Below, one piece after another: positions 17,086 to 26,234 of a DNA stretch of 64,000 nucleotides. The DNA comes from CAWKGV01 sp963849305. Lineage in GTDB: Bacteria > Pseudomonadota > Alphaproteobacteria > Acetobacterales > Acetobacteraceae. A program made the position numbers and the translations under genes. The stretch lies in NCBI GenBank assembly GCA_963849305.1, contig CAWKGV010000013.1, positions 1 to 64,000 on the forward strand. Direction: 5' to 3'. Position 1 is the stretch's first letter. Every line of letters begins with the position of its first letter. A model generated the notes under the pieces. That model searched no databases. It saw only the letters and a program-made list of their open reading frames with translations, and was not told the DNA's origin.

Positions 17086-18354
17086 TTATCCCAACGCCGT
17101 GGCGACCCACTGCGCCCAGGCGAGCGTCGAGCGGTCTTCGCCGTGGCGCCCGACGATTTGGATGCCGAGCGGCAGCCCGTGCGGCCCGGTGCCGGCCGGC
17201 ACGGTCACGCAGGGCACGTGCAGACTGGTCCAGATGAAGTTGAACGCCGGGTCGCCCGTCCAGCCAATTCCGGCCGGCGCCTCGCCCGGAGCAGAGGGCG
17301 TCACCAGCGCCTCGAACCCATCCATGACACCCGGGAACTTCTGCCGCGCGCGGGCGAACGCGGCGTAGGCGGCCTGCCGCACCGAGTCTGTCTGCGCCAG
17401 GCCGAACTCCAGCCGTACCAGCAAGTCGCCGCTGATCTGCTCGCGATGATGCGCAAGCTCCCAGCCCAGCGCCCGCGCGCTCTCGCCGTGCATCACCACC
17501 GGATGCGCCTGCGTCAGCGCATCGAACTCCGCCGGCAGCTCGCGCTCGCTCACCGCCGCTCCTGCCCGCGCCAGGGTGTCCGCGACCCGACGCAGCAGCG
17601 CCTGGGTTTCGGGTCGCGCCTTGTCCCAGGAGGGCGAGCGGCAGAGGCCGATCCGGGGCGTCCGGTCGGGCTTGCGCTCCGGGTCGCCGAGATCGCGACC
17701 CGAAACCGCGCCGGCGAGCAGGGCGCAGTCAGCCACACTACGCGCCATCACGCCGACCGTATCGAGGCTGTCGGCCATGATCTTCATGCCGGCCCGGTTG
17801 ATCAGCCCGAAGCTCGGCTTGTAGCCGACGACGCCGCAAAAGGCGGCCGGGCGGATCACGCTGCCCGCGGTTTGCGTTCCGTAGGCGAATGGAAAGAAGA
17901 AATCGGCCACGCCCGCCGCCGAGCCGCTGCTCGAACCGCCCGGGGTGTGCGCCAGCGTATGCGGGTGGGTGGTCGGACCCGGCTTGCGGGTAGCGAACTC
18001 GGTAGTGACGGTCTTGCCGATCACCACCGCCCCCGCCGCCCGCGCCCAAGCGACTGCCGCCGCATCGGCGCGCGGCCGCCAGCCCCGCCAAATCGGGGAG
18101 CCGTACTCGCTCGGCATGTCCGCCATGTCCAGCACGTCCTTCACGCCGACCGGCAGGCCGCGCAGCGGGCCGGGCCTGGCCGTTTGCGCCGCCCGGCGGG
18201 CCGCCTCGGCATCGAACCATGCGAACGCCCGCACCTCCGGTTCGCGCGCGGCGATCCGGTCGAGGCAGGCCGCCATCAGGTCTTCAGGGCGGAGCCGGTC
18301 GTCGCGGATCAGCCGCGCGGCCTCGGTGGCGGTCAGGCGGGATAGGTCTGGCAT
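17086..18354 (-). CDS. Amidase (amidase signature family)
   Basis: About 422 residues from the ATG at 18354, which has AGGAG eight bases upstream; an earlier in-frame ATG at 18402 lacks one. The amidase signature is clear: catalytic Lys in GLPVGVKDVLDM, then HTPGGSSSGSAAGVA with the cis-Ser, and the nucleophile Ser in TQTAGSVIRPAAFCG. Hydrolyses a carboxamide to acid and ammonia; the substrate is not predictable. Cytoplasmic. It is convergent with the sulfite oxidase gene. Confidence 0.87.
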   Translation of the reverse strand: MPDLSRLTATEAARLIRDDRLRPEDLMAACLDRIAAREPEVRAFAWFDAEAARRAAQTARPGPLRGLPVGVKDVLDMADMPSEYGSPIWRGWRPRADAAAVAWARAAGAVVIGKTVTTEFATRKPGPTTHPHTLAHTPGGSSSGSAAGVADFFFPFAYGTQTAGSVIRPAAFCGVVGYKPSFGLINRAGMKIMADSLDTVGVMARSVADCALLAGAVSGRDLGDPERKPDRTPRIGLCRSPSWDKARPETQALLRRVADTLARAGAAVSERELPAEFDALTQAHPVVMHGESARALGWELAHHREQISGDLLVRLEFGLAQTDSVRQAAYAAFARARQKFPGVMDGFEALVTPSAPGEAPAGIGWTGDPAFNFIWTSLHVPCVTVPAGTGPHGLPLGIQIVGRHGEDRSTLAWAQWVATALG

Positions 18355-18423
18355 GGCGGGAATCTCCTGCAATCGCCGTGTCAAGACTGGCGCGGGCGTC
18401 ATCGCGGGTCCATCCTTGCAGCG

Positions 18424-18960
18424 ATGAGTTTGTCCGAACCCTCCCCCGCCGTGCGCGTCGGTCGTGGTCCCGACGGATCGCTGACGTATCTCGTGGATCT
18501 ATCGCCGGAGGAGCTGCCGGCGGTTCGCTCCCGCGACCTCGAACGCGCCTGGTACGCAGCGCGCGAGGCCGCCATTTCCGCCGCCTGGGGAGCGATGCGC
18601 GGATTTCGTTTCTGTCGGGCTGACGGCACGCACACCGACCTGGCCCTCGCGGACCCCGATGCGCGCTGCTGGGCCGGCGCGGTGGACGGCACCGTGGGGC
18701 TGGCCAACAGCTACGGGCTTTCGCTCTGTCTGCGGCTGCTGGCGCTCGTGGACCTGCTTGCCCGGGCGCGCTGGACCAGCGCGTTGTTCCGGCTGGCCCG
18801 CGACGGGGCGGAACTCGATCCCACGCTCCTGCGCGCCGCCGCCACCGCACCGCTCACCGCCGACGCACGGTTCGACGAGACACTGTTCCGTGCCCGGCTT
18901 GGCCCGTTCGCGCTCCCGCCGCCGGCCAGTTCGGCGCGCCTGTGTGGGGCCTCCGCATGA
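18424..18960 (+). CDS. Hypothetical protein, Arg/Ala/Leu-rich
   Basis: 178 residues. I recognise no domain. The middle section (WAGAVDGTVGLANSYGLSLC then LRLLALVDLLARARW) is amphipathic-hydrophobic. There is no signal peptide. It starts 70 bp from the divergent amidase and its stop overlaps the start of the following lipoprotein gene by 4 bp, so the two are probably made together. Codon use matches the surrounding genes. Confidence 0.65.
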   Translation: MSLSEPSPAVRVGRGPDGSLTYLVDLSPEELPAVRSRDLERAWYAAREAAISAAWGAMRGFRFCRADGTHTDLALADPDARCWAGAVDGTVGLANSYGLSLCLRLLALVDLLARARWTSALFRLARDGAELDPTLLRAAATAPLTADARFDETLFRARLGPFALPPPASSARLCGASA

Positions 18961-19316
18961 CCGCTCGATCCGCGTTGCCCGCGCTCCTGGCCGGGCTGCT
19001 CGCGCTCGGCGGATGCGCGCGCCCGCAGCCACCTCTGTCGTTGACCGAACGTGACGCGATCGCCGCGTGTCGGGAACGGGCGAACGCTGTGTATGACCGG
19101 CTCAATCGTGGCCAATTCTACACCACGCAAAGCAATCTGGCGCCGAACTCCTCGACCGGGTTGGTAGGCGATCCGACTCAGGTGTTGTCGCAGCGCTACG
19201 CCCACGACCAGATGGTGCGGAGCTGCGTGCGCAACACGGGCGGGGGCAGCAACGCGCCGGCCGTCCCTCCGGCTTTCTCAGTTCCGACATCCACCGGTCG
19301 CGCCCCGGCGCTCTGA
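18957..19316 (+). CDS. Small lipoprotein
   Basis: 119 residues, ATG overlapping the preceding stop. A basic N-terminus and hydrophobic core end in the lipobox LLALGGC, so it should be lipidated and attached to a membrane. The mature part has conserved-looking Cys, ERANAVYDRLNRGQFY and a Pro/Ser-rich tail. The pattern resembles small conserved alphaproteobacterial lipoproteins of unknown role. Function not assigned. Confidence 0.72.
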   Translation: MTARSALPALLAGLLALGGCARPQPPLSLTERDAIAACRERANAVYDRLNRGQFYTTQSNLAPNSSTGLVGDPTQVLSQRYAHDQMVRSCVRNTGGGSNAPAVPPAFSVPTSTGRAPAL

Positions 19317-19330
19317 GAGCCAGTTTCCCT

Positions 19331-19416
19331 GCCATGCTCGCGCTTGTCGCGAGCATCTACGACTGTCTAGCCGGCACGAAAGTCGTGGATGGCCGTGACG
19401 AGCACGGCCATGACGA
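19331..19416. repeat. Double hairpin of a dispersed palindromic family
   Basis: Two perfect 9-bp stems with 5-base loops: ATGCTCGCG-CTTGT-CGCGAGCAT (19334-19356) and ATGGCCGTG-ACGAG-CACGGCCAT (19389-19411). The two arms are inverted relative to each other around a TACGAC/GTCGTGG spacer. Relatives occur at 26151-26200 and 41428-41516. The remaining 200 bp before 19617 show nothing I can name, though the sulfur operon promoter should lie there. Confidence 0.7.
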
Positions 19417-19616
19417 TGTAAGGTTTTGCCTTAGTCCGATTGACATAGAATAGATCTGACTGTTGAAGGCTCTTCGGGGGAGGAAATTCTTTTTAGCTCC
19501 CGCATATTGCGCCTCACAGAAAAAGTCCTTCTCTTTACCGGACACTGACATGCGGCGTCCGGTCTCTTGCCCCACAGCCTTTCCCTTCCTCACCACCCTT
19601 CTCGCTGCGGGGTCGC

Positions 19617-20183
19617 ATGATCCCGGTGGCACTCGACCCCGGCCGACTGGCCGTGGCAGTCGCCGGCCGGGGCGAGGCCGCGCTACGCCGTGTCCAGCGG
19701 ATTGCCGCCGGCGCTCCTGCCGCGGTGCTGCTGTTTTGCGATGAGCCGCGGTCGCTGCCGGCCGGCGGTGCCCTCCCGGGGATCGAGGTCCGGCCAAACC
19801 TGCCGGACGACGCCGCGTTGCGTTCGCTGGACGTGCTCTGGATCGCCGGGCTGCCGTTCGAATCGGCGGCGTATTTGGTCGCGGTCGCCCGCGCCACGCG
19901 GGTGCTGGTGAATGTCGAGGACCGGCCCGAACTCTGCGACTTCCACAGCGTCGCCGAGCTCCGGCGCGGCGACTTGCTGCTCACGGTTTCCACCGGCGGC
20001 GAGAGCCCCGGACTCGCGGCGCGCATCCGCGCCCGTCTCGCCGCCGAGTTCGGGCCGGAATGGGCTGAGCGCACCAAGCGGATCGGCGCATTGCGACGGC
20101 GCTGGCGCGCGGAAGGGAAGCCGCTGGCGGAGCTCGCGCGGCTAACGGATGCGGCAATCGATGAAGCCGGGTGGCTGGCATGA
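19617..20183 (+). CDS. Precorrin-2 dehydrogenase / sirohydrochlorin ferrochelatase (CysG N-terminal type)
   Basis: 188 residues. A Rossmann-like N-terminus (RLAVAVAGRGEAALRRV) is followed by VLVNVEDRPELCDFHS and LLLTVSTGGESPGLAARIRA, the signatures of the SirB/Met8 module that oxidises precorrin-2 and inserts iron. It supplies siroheme for the sulfite reductase encoded downstream. The stop overlaps the methyltransferase gene start by 4 bp. In enterics this activity is fused to the methyltransferase in CysG; here it is a separate polypeptide. The domain is on the short side for the family. Confidence 0.87.
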   Translation: MIPVALDPGRLAVAVAGRGEAALRRVQRIAAGAPAAVLLFCDEPRSLPAGGALPGIEVRPNLPDDAALRSLDVLWIAGLPFESAAYLVAVARATRVLVNVEDRPELCDFHSVAELRRGDLLLTVSTGGESPGLAARIRARLAAEFGPEWAERTKRIGALRRRWRAEGKPLAELARLTDAAIDEAGWLA

Positions 20184-21022
20184 GCGGGCCGGATCTTGCC
20201 CATGCCGCCACCCGGCTTGCCGCGCCGGAGTTCGCGCCCGGCTCGGTCTGGCTAGTGGGCGCCGGCCCCGGCGATCCGGGTCTGCTCACGCTCCATGCGG
20301 CGCACGCGCTCGCAATGGCCGACGTAGTGCTGCACGACGCGCTTGTTTCCCCCGAGGTGCTGGCCCTCGCCGTCACGCCGCGGCTGGAGTGCGTCGGCAA
20401 GCGGGCCGGAGGCCAGCGTACGCATCAGATGCGCATCAACCAGCGGCTGATCGCGCTCGCCCGGCAGGGGCTGCGCGTGCTGAGGCTCAAGGGCGGCGAT
20501 CCGATGATTTTCGGCCGGGGCGGCGAGGAGGCGCTGGCGCTGGCCGCCGCCGCCGTGTCGTTCCGTATCGTGCCCGGCATCAGCGCGGGGGTCGGCGGCA
20601 CGGCTGGCGCCGGCATTCCGCTCACCCATCGCACGCTCGCACGCAGCGTCGCCTTCGCGACCGGACATGATTTCAACGGCACTCTGCCCTCCAGGCTGGA
20701 TCTCGCGGCGTTGGCGCGCGGCGCCGACGTGCTGGTGTTCTACATGGCGCTTGGCCAGGCAGGGGCCGTCACCGCCGGCCTGATTGCCGGGGGCCGCGGC
20801 CCCGACGAGGCAGTGGCGTTCATCGCCGATGCAACGACCGCCCGCCAACGGGTGACGATCGCCTCGCTCGGCACCGCCGGCGAGGTCGCCGCGGGCCTAT
20901 CGCGGCAGGCGCCGACCCTGATCGTCGTCGGCCCGGTGCTCGCGCTGCGCGACCTGTTCGCGCCCTTCCAGCAGCTCGCGCCCATGACGGCCTTGCCCAA
21001 TTCCAATTTCGCAACGGCCTAG
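20180..21022 (+). CDS. cobA: Uroporphyrinogen-III C-methyltransferase
   Basis: 280 residues from the overlapping ATG. SUMT signatures: VWLVGAGPGDPGLLTLHA, ADVVLHDALVS, RLKGGDPMIFGRGGEE, VPGISAGVGGTAGAGIPLTH and VFYMALGQA. It transfers two methyl groups from S-adenosylmethionine to uroporphyrinogen III, making precorrin-2. With the dehydrogenase/chelatase encoded just upstream, it completes siroheme synthesis. Part of the five-gene sulfur assimilation run. Confidence 0.92.
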   Translation: MSGPDLAHAATRLAAPEFAPGSVWLVGAGPGDPGLLTLHAAHALAMADVVLHDALVSPEVLALAVTPRLECVGKRAGGQRTHQMRINQRLIALARQGLRVLRLKGGDPMIFGRGGEEALALAAAAVSFRIVPGISAGVGGTAGAGIPLTHRTLARSVAFATGHDFNGTLPSRLDLAALARGADVLVFYMALGQAGAVTAGLIAGGRGPDEAVAFIADATTARQRVTIASLGTAGEVAAGLSRQAPTLIVVGPVLALRDLFAPFQQLAPMTALPNSNFATA

Positions 21023-21034
21023 GAGACGACAGAG

Positions 21035-22813
21035 ATGGCAAGCCTTCCCGCCGCGCTCGAGACCGCGCCGTTCCCCGAGGACCAGCTCAGCGTGATCCGC
21101 CGCTTGATCGGCGGCGCCAGCGCCGAGCAATTGCAATGGCTGAGCGGCTACCTCGCCGGCTACCAGGCCGCTGGCCGCGGCATTGCGGCGGCACCCGCCG
21201 CCCCGCCCGCGGCCAAGACGCCGCTGACCATCCTGTACGGCACCGAATCAGGCAACGCCGAAGCGCTCGCCGGCGCGGCCCGCAAGACCGCGGCGCGGCT
21301 CGGCTTCAGCGCCAAGACGCTGGACATGGCCGATACCACGCCCGAGCAGGTCGCGCGCGCCGGCAATCTGCTGGTGGTCGCGAGCACCTGGGGCGAGGGC
21401 GACCCGCCGCAGCGCGCCGAACCCTTCTACGCCGCGCTGATGTCGGACGCCGCGCCGGGCTTCGCCGACACGCGCTATGCCGTACTCGCGCTGGGCGATC
21501 GCGCCTACGCGAATTTTTGCGAGACTGGCCGGGTTATCGACGAGCGACTGGCCATGCTCGGCGCCAAGCGCATCGCGCCGCGAGTCGATTGCGACCTGGA
21601 CTACGAGGCGCCGGCCAAGGCGTGGATCGACGCCGGACTGCGCGCGCTGGAGCCGTCAGCGAGTAGCACGGCGGCGGGTGCGGCGGTCATCCATGTCGAT
21701 TTCGCGCGGGCCGAACCGGCCGAGGAGGCATTCAACCGCGCGCGGCCGTTCGAGGCGGAGATCACCGGGCTGATCAACCTCAACAGCAGCCGCTCGACCA
21801 CGGAGACCTATCATGTCGAGCTGTCGCTGGAAGGCTCCAGCATCGGCTATGAGCCGGGCGATTCGCTCGGCTTCGTTGCGGAGAACGACCCGGCGTTGGT
21901 CGAGCAGGTGCTAAGCACGGCAGGGGTCGAGGCGGACGCGGCGCTCCGCGCCGGGCTCAGCGAGCGGTACGATATCACCACGCTGACGCGCGAGCAGATC
22001 GACCTCTATGCCCGGCTCTCCGTCGACGCGGAGCTTGCCGCGCTTGCCGCCGATCCGGCACGCGCCAGCGCGTTCATGCGCGACCGGCAATTCATCGACC
22101 TACTGACCGCTGCGCCCGCGCGCATCTCGGCCGGCCAGCTCACATCGCTGCTGCGCCCGCTGCCGCCGCGCTATTATTCGGTGGCCTCCAGCCGGGCCGC
22201 GCTGGGCGAGGAGGCGCATCTGCTGGTCGCCGCCGTGCGCTGGGACAGCCACGACCTGGTGCGCAAGGGCGTTGCCTCGATCGCGGTCGCGGAGCGCCGC
22301 GCGACCGGCGGGCGAATGAAGGTCTTCCTCAAGCCCAACCCGCATTTCCGCCTGCCAGCCGACGCCGACCAGCCGATCGTCATGATCGGACCGGGCACGG
22401 GAGTGGCGCCGTTCCGCGCCTTCTTGCAGCAGCGCGAGGCCGAGGGCGCGCGCGGGCGGAGCTGGCTATTCTTCGGCGCGCGCAACTTCACCCACGATTT
22501 CCTTTACCAGCTCGATTGGCAGGACTGGCTGAAGTCGGGGGTGCTGACGCGGATGGACGTCGCCTTCTCGCGCGACCAGCGGGAGAAGATCTATGTCCAG
22601 CACCGGATGTGGGAGGCGCGGCGCGAGCTTTACACCTGGCTCGCCGAGGGTGCCGCGCTCTATGTCTGCGGCGACGCGACGGCGATGGCGAAGGATGTCC
22701 ATGCCACGCTGCTGCGGATCATCGCCGACCAGTCCGGCCAGGATGCCGACGGCGCCGCCACCTACCTGCGCGAGTTGCAGCGCGCCGGCCGCTATCTCCG
22801 GGACGTCTACTGA
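21035..22813 (+). CDS. cysJ: Sulfite reductase flavoprotein alpha subunit
   Basis: 592 residues; ribosome site aggagacgacagag. An N-terminal flavodoxin domain (TILYGTESGNAEALA, VVASTWGEGDPP, VLALGDRAYANFC) is followed by the FAD-binding connecting domain (YHVELSLEGSSIGYEPGDSL, PRYYSVASS) and the NADPH-binding domain (MIGPGTGVAPFRAFLQQR, FFGARNFTHDFLYQ, LYVCGDATAMAKDVH). It passes electrons from NADPH through FAD and FMN to the hemoprotein CysI. Normal family length. The stop overlaps the cysH start (TGATG). Confidence 0.93.
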   Translation: MASLPAALETAPFPEDQLSVIRRLIGGASAEQLQWLSGYLAGYQAAGRGIAAAPAAPPAAKTPLTILYGTESGNAEALAGAARKTAARLGFSAKTLDMADTTPEQVARAGNLLVVASTWGEGDPPQRAEPFYAALMSDAAPGFADTRYAVLALGDRAYANFCETGRVIDERLAMLGAKRIAPRVDCDLDYEAPAKAWIDAGLRALEPSASSTAAGAAVIHVDFARAEPAEEAFNRARPFEAEITGLINLNSSRSTTETYHVELSLEGSSIGYEPGDSLGFVAENDPALVEQVLSTAGVEADAALRAGLSERYDITTLTREQIDLYARLSVDAELAALAADPARASAFMRDRQFIDLLTAAPARISAGQLTSLLRPLPPRYYSVASSRAALGEEAHLLVAAVRWDSHDLVRKGVASIAVAERRATGGRMKVFLKPNPHFRLPADADQPIVMIGPGTGVAPFRAFLQQREAEGARGRSWLFFGARNFTHDFLYQLDWQDWLKSGVLTRMDVAFSRDQREKIYVQHRMWEARRELYTWLAEGAALYVCGDATAMAKDVHATLLRIIADQSGQDADGAATYLRELQRAGRYLRDVY

Positions 22814-23481
22814 TGCGGGCGGAGCAGCTGTTGCGGACGGCGCTGCTCGAACGCTTCCCCGGGCGGATCGCGCTGGTTTCCTCGTTCGGCGCCGAAAGCG
22901 CGGTGCTGCTGCACATGGTCGCCGCGATCGACCACGCCACGCCGGTGATTTTCCTTGATACCGGCAAGCTGTTCGCGGAGACGCTGCAATACCGGGAGAC
23001 GCTCGCGGCCCGGCTCGGGCTGATCGACCTGCGCATCGCCCGGCCCGAGCCGACGCGGCTGGCGCGGCTCGATCCGAGGGGCGAGCTGTGGCGGAGCGAT
23101 CCGGACCTGTGCTGCTGGCAACGCAAGGTCGAACCGCTGGATGCCGCGCTGGAAGGCTTCGCCGCCTGGATCACCGGGCGCAAGCGGTTCCAGGGCGGCG
23201 CTCGTCGCACACTGGAGCCGATCGAGAACGGCCCGGATGGGCGGAGCAAGATCAACCCGCTCGCCGCGTGGGATGAGGGCGACATCGCCGACTATTTCAG
23301 GCGCTACGATCTACCGCCGCATCCGCTCGCGGCTGCTGGCTATCGCTCCATCGGCTGCGCCCCTTGCACGCGCGCGGTGCGGCCGGGCGAGGATGCGCGC
23401 GCCGGACGCTGGGCGGGACGAGGCAAGGCCGAATGCGGCATCCACCTGCGCCGCCCCGTCCCTGAAAGGGTCTCGGTATGA
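22813..23481 (+). CDS. cysH: Assimilatory adenylyl-sulfate (APS) reductase, CysH family
   Basis: 222 residues. The PP-loop-type nucleotide site is SSFGAESAVLLHM. Cys100-Cys101 (DLCCWQRK) and Cys182/Cys185 (GCAPC) supply the four ligands of the [4Fe-4S] cluster found in APS-type but not in E. coli PAPS-type enzymes. The catalytic cysteine is Cys208 in AECGIH. It therefore probably reduces APS directly with thioredoxin or glutathione, giving sulfite. It is shorter at the N-terminus than many homologues. The stop overlaps cysI by 4 bp. Confidence 0.92.
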   Translation: MRAEQLLRTALLERFPGRIALVSSFGAESAVLLHMVAAIDHATPVIFLDTGKLFAETLQYRETLAARLGLIDLRIARPEPTRLARLDPRGELWRSDPDLCCWQRKVEPLDAALEGFAAWITGRKRFQGGARRTLEPIENGPDGRSKINPLAAWDEGDIADYFRRYDLPPHPLAAAGYRSIGCAPCTRAVRPGEDARAGRWAGRGKAECGIHLRRPVPERVSV

Positions 23482-25181
23482 GCGGATTATCGCGCAATGA
23501 GACGATTAAGAGCGACAGCAATTTCCTGCGCGGCACTATCGCCGAGGGACTGACCGACCGGATCAGCGGCGCGCTCGCCGAGGACGACACGCAACTCACG
23601 AAATTCCACGGCATCTATCAGCAAGACGACCGCGACCTGCGTGCCGAACGCACCAAGAAGATGATGGAGAAAGCCTTCATCTTCATGGCCCGGCTGCGCG
23701 TGCCTGGCGGCGTGCTGACGCCGCGCCAGTGGATCGCGATGCAAGACATGGCCGAGGAGCGCGGCAACGGCACGCTGCGGCTGACCACGCGGCAGACCAT
23801 CCAGTTCCACGGCATCATCAAGAGCAACCTAAAGCCGGCCATTCAGGCGATCCACGCGGCCATGCTCGACACCATCGCGGCCTGCGGCGATGTCAACCGC
23901 AACGTGATCTGCACCCCGAATCCGTACCGCTCTGCGGTTCATGCCCAGGCATTGGCGCATGCGCGCGCGATCAGCGAGCACCTGCGGCCACGCACGCGCG
24001 CCTGGCATGACATCTTCATCGACGGCGAGCGTGCGGCCGGCGGCGAGGAGGAAGACGAACCGATCCTCGGCCGCACTTATCTGCCGCGGAAATTCAAGAT
24101 CGCCATCGCCGTGCCACCGCACAACGACGTCGATGTCTTCGCCCATGAGATCGGTCTCATCGCCATCGTCGAGGACGGCGCGATCGCCGGCTACAACGTC
24201 GCGGTGGGCGGCGGCATGGGCATGACGCATGGCGAGCCCGACACCTTCCCGCGCCTGGGCGACGTGATCGGCTTCTGCCGGCCCGAGCAGGTGCTGGCGG
24301 TGGCCGAGCAGGTGGTCACGGTGCAGCGCGACTGGGGAGACCGGTCGGACCGCAAGCACGCCCGGCTCAAATACACGATCGAACGCTTCGGTCTGGGCAA
24401 GTTTCAGGACGAACTGGAGCGGCGACTTGGATTCCGGCTAGCGCCGGCGCGGCCATTCGTTTTCGAGCGGTCGGGCGATCCGGTCGGCTGGACCGAGGGC
24501 GACGACGGGGACTGGCACTATTGCCTGTTCATCGAGAACGGCCGGGTTCGCGACCGGCCGAACATGGCGCTTGCGACCGGCCTGCGCGCGATGGCCGAGG
24601 CGCACGAGGGCAACTTTATCATCACGCCCAACCAGAACCTGATCATCGCCGGCGTGCGGCGTGACCGGAAGCCGGCGATCGAGGCGCTGCTCGCGACGCA
24701 CGGCCTGTCCGCGCCGGTATCCGCGCTCCGGCGCAACGCGATGGCCTGCGTGGCGCTGCCGACCTGCGGGCTCGCGCTCGCCGAGAGCGAACGCTACCTG
24801 CCCGACTTGGTGAGCGCGCTCGAAGGCGAGGTGGAACGCTGCGGATTGCGCGATCACGAGATCATTATCCGGATGACCGGCTGCCCAAATGGTTGCGCGA
24901 GGCCCTATCTCGCGGAGATCGGTCTCGTCGGCACCGGGCCGGGAGCATACAACCTCTATCTCGGCGGGGCCTTCGACGGCACACGGCTGTCCAAGCTGTA
25001 CCGAAGGGGCCTGGGCCATCATGAAATCGTGGAAGCATTAGCGCCCCTGTTCGCCTACTATGCCGAGCAGCGACAGACAGGCGAGCATTTTTCCGACTTC
25101 CTGGTCCGCACCGGGGTCGTGCGCCCCACAATCGCGGGCAACCGCTTCCACGCGGACCTCGCGCCTGGCCTGACGCCCTGA
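23478..25181 (+). CDS. cysI: Sulfite reductase hemoprotein beta subunit
   Basis: 567 residues with complete siroheme/[4Fe-4S] ligation: Cys424 and Cys430 (CVALPTCGLALAE), Cys469 and Cys473 (TGCPNGCARPY). N-terminal motifs LKFHGIYQQDDRDLR-like and RLTTRQTIQFHGI, and the central NVICTPNPY, fit CysI. It makes the six-electron reduction of sulfite to sulfide, receiving electrons from CysJ. Siroheme comes from the two genes at the head of the operon. Cytoplasmic. Confidence 0.93.
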   Translation: MSGLSRNETIKSDSNFLRGTIAEGLTDRISGALAEDDTQLTKFHGIYQQDDRDLRAERTKKMMEKAFIFMARLRVPGGVLTPRQWIAMQDMAEERGNGTLRLTTRQTIQFHGIIKSNLKPAIQAIHAAMLDTIAACGDVNRNVICTPNPYRSAVHAQALAHARAISEHLRPRTRAWHDIFIDGERAAGGEEEDEPILGRTYLPRKFKIAIAVPPHNDVDVFAHEIGLIAIVEDGAIAGYNVAVGGGMGMTHGEPDTFPRLGDVIGFCRPEQVLAVAEQVVTVQRDWGDRSDRKHARLKYTIERFGLGKFQDELERRLGFRLAPARPFVFERSGDPVGWTEGDDGDWHYCLFIENGRVRDRPNMALATGLRAMAEAHEGNFIITPNQNLIIAGVRRDRKPAIEALLATHGLSAPVSALRRNAMACVALPTCGLALAESERYLPDLVSALEGEVERCGLRDHEIIIRMTGCPNGCARPYLAEIGLVGTGPGAYNLYLGGAFDGTRLSKLYRRGLGHHEIVEALAPLFAYYAEQRQTGEHFSDFLVRTGVVRPTIAGNRFHADLAPGLTP

Positions 25182-25206
25182 CGAACCATGCTGGGGAGCG
25201 CACGGG

Positions 25207-26001
25207 ATGGGCGGGATAATGCATTTCGGTGCCGCGGGCGGGATGTATCCGCTCGCGGGTCTCCTGGTGGGCCTGCTTGTGGGGCTGACCGGCGTTGGCG
25301 GCGGCTCGCTGATGACCCCGCTGCTGATCCTGCTGTTCGGCATCCACCCGGTCACGGCTGTCGGCACCGATTTGTTGCAGGCGGCGGCGACCAAGACGGC
25401 GGGCACGGCGGTGCTTGGGATGCGCCGCACCGTGGAGTGGCGGGTGGTCGCGCGGCTTGCCTGCGGCAGCGTGCCGGCCTCCGCGCTGACAATCCTGGCG
25501 CTGGCCTACGGGCTCAAGACCGGCGCCGCCGCCCATCTGGTGACGATTCTGCTCGGAGTGGCGGTTATCGTCACGGCTATCGCGGTGCTGTTCCGCGGCA
25601 CGTTGATGCGGCTGTCGGCGGACATGACGAACCGGCTGCCTCCACGGCGGGCCGTGCAGTTCACTGTCGCCGCGGGGGTTGTGCTCGGTGTGCTCGTCAC
25701 GATCACATCGGTCGGGGCCGGCGCGCTTGGAGTGGTGTTCCTCGCCTTTCTCTATCCGAAGCTGCCGACATCGCAGATCGTCGCCGCCGACATCGCCCAT
25801 GCGGTTCCGCTGACCCTGTTGGCCGGGCTGGGGCATTGGTGGCTCGGAACCATCGATTGGCCGTTGCTGGGCGCCTTGCTGGTCGGTTCGATCCCGGGAG
25901 TGGTCGCAGGAAGCCTGCTGGTCACGCGCGTGCCCGAGATGGTGCTGCGGCCGCTGCTCGCGCTGGTCCTAGTCCTGGTCGGCGGCCGGCTGATCCTCTG
26001 A
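25207..26001 (+). CDS. TSUP (TauE/SafE) family sulfite/anion exporter
   Basis: 264 residues, about eight membrane segments. Two repeated family halves are visible: GLTGVGGGSLMTPLLILLFG near the N-terminus and TITSVGAGALGVVFL near the middle, each followed by PVTAVGTD- or PTSQIVAADIAHA-type stretches. TSUP proteins move sulfite, sulfoacetate or other anions. Placement 25 bp after cysI suggests it exports excess sulfite or handles a sulfur anion in this pathway. Starts at 25207 and 25219 are both possible. Confidence 0.87.
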   Translation: MGGIMHFGAAGGMYPLAGLLVGLLVGLTGVGGGSLMTPLLILLFGIHPVTAVGTDLLQAAATKTAGTAVLGMRRTVEWRVVARLACGSVPASALTILALAYGLKTGAAAHLVTILLGVAVIVTAIAVLFRGTLMRLSADMTNRLPPRRAVQFTVAAGVVLGVLVTITSVGAGALGVVFLAFLYPKLPTSQIVAADIAHAVPLTLLAGLGHWWLGTIDWPLLGALLVGSIPGVVAGSLLVTRVPEMVLRPLLALVLVLVGGRLIL

Positions 26002-26150
26002 AGATCCCAGCAACGGAGAGCGTCACGATGGGAATTGGCGTCGCGGTGGTCTATAGTTTCGCACGCCAGGCATGGCACGCGCTGCGAGGCCGTTCTCTTC
26101 TGGGCCAATTTGGCGCTTCGAGTTTCTCCCGGCCGCATTAGCGGCGCTTG

Positions 26151-26200
26151 TCGTCATGGCCGTGCTTGTCACGGCCATCGCCTTCGCGAGCATGACGGTG
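26151..26200. repeat. Dispersed palindrome, single-arm copy
   Basis: ATGGCCGTG-CTTGT-CACGGCCAT (26156-26178) is the complement-type match of the second hairpin at 19389-19411; a partial CGCGAGCATGAC tail follows. It lies between the convergent ends of the TSUP and CarD genes, so it may act as a bidirectional terminator. The rest of 26002-26234 shows no gene. Confidence 0.65.
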
Positions 26201-26234
26201 GAAACAGCCTACGGCCAAAACCGCCGAAGCCGAT

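Noticed and set aside
16285..18345. A 686-codon plus-strand open frame
   Set aside because: Low-complexity Arg/Gly/Ala sequence overlapping the sulfite oxidase and antisense to the amidase; both of those carry complete family signatures.
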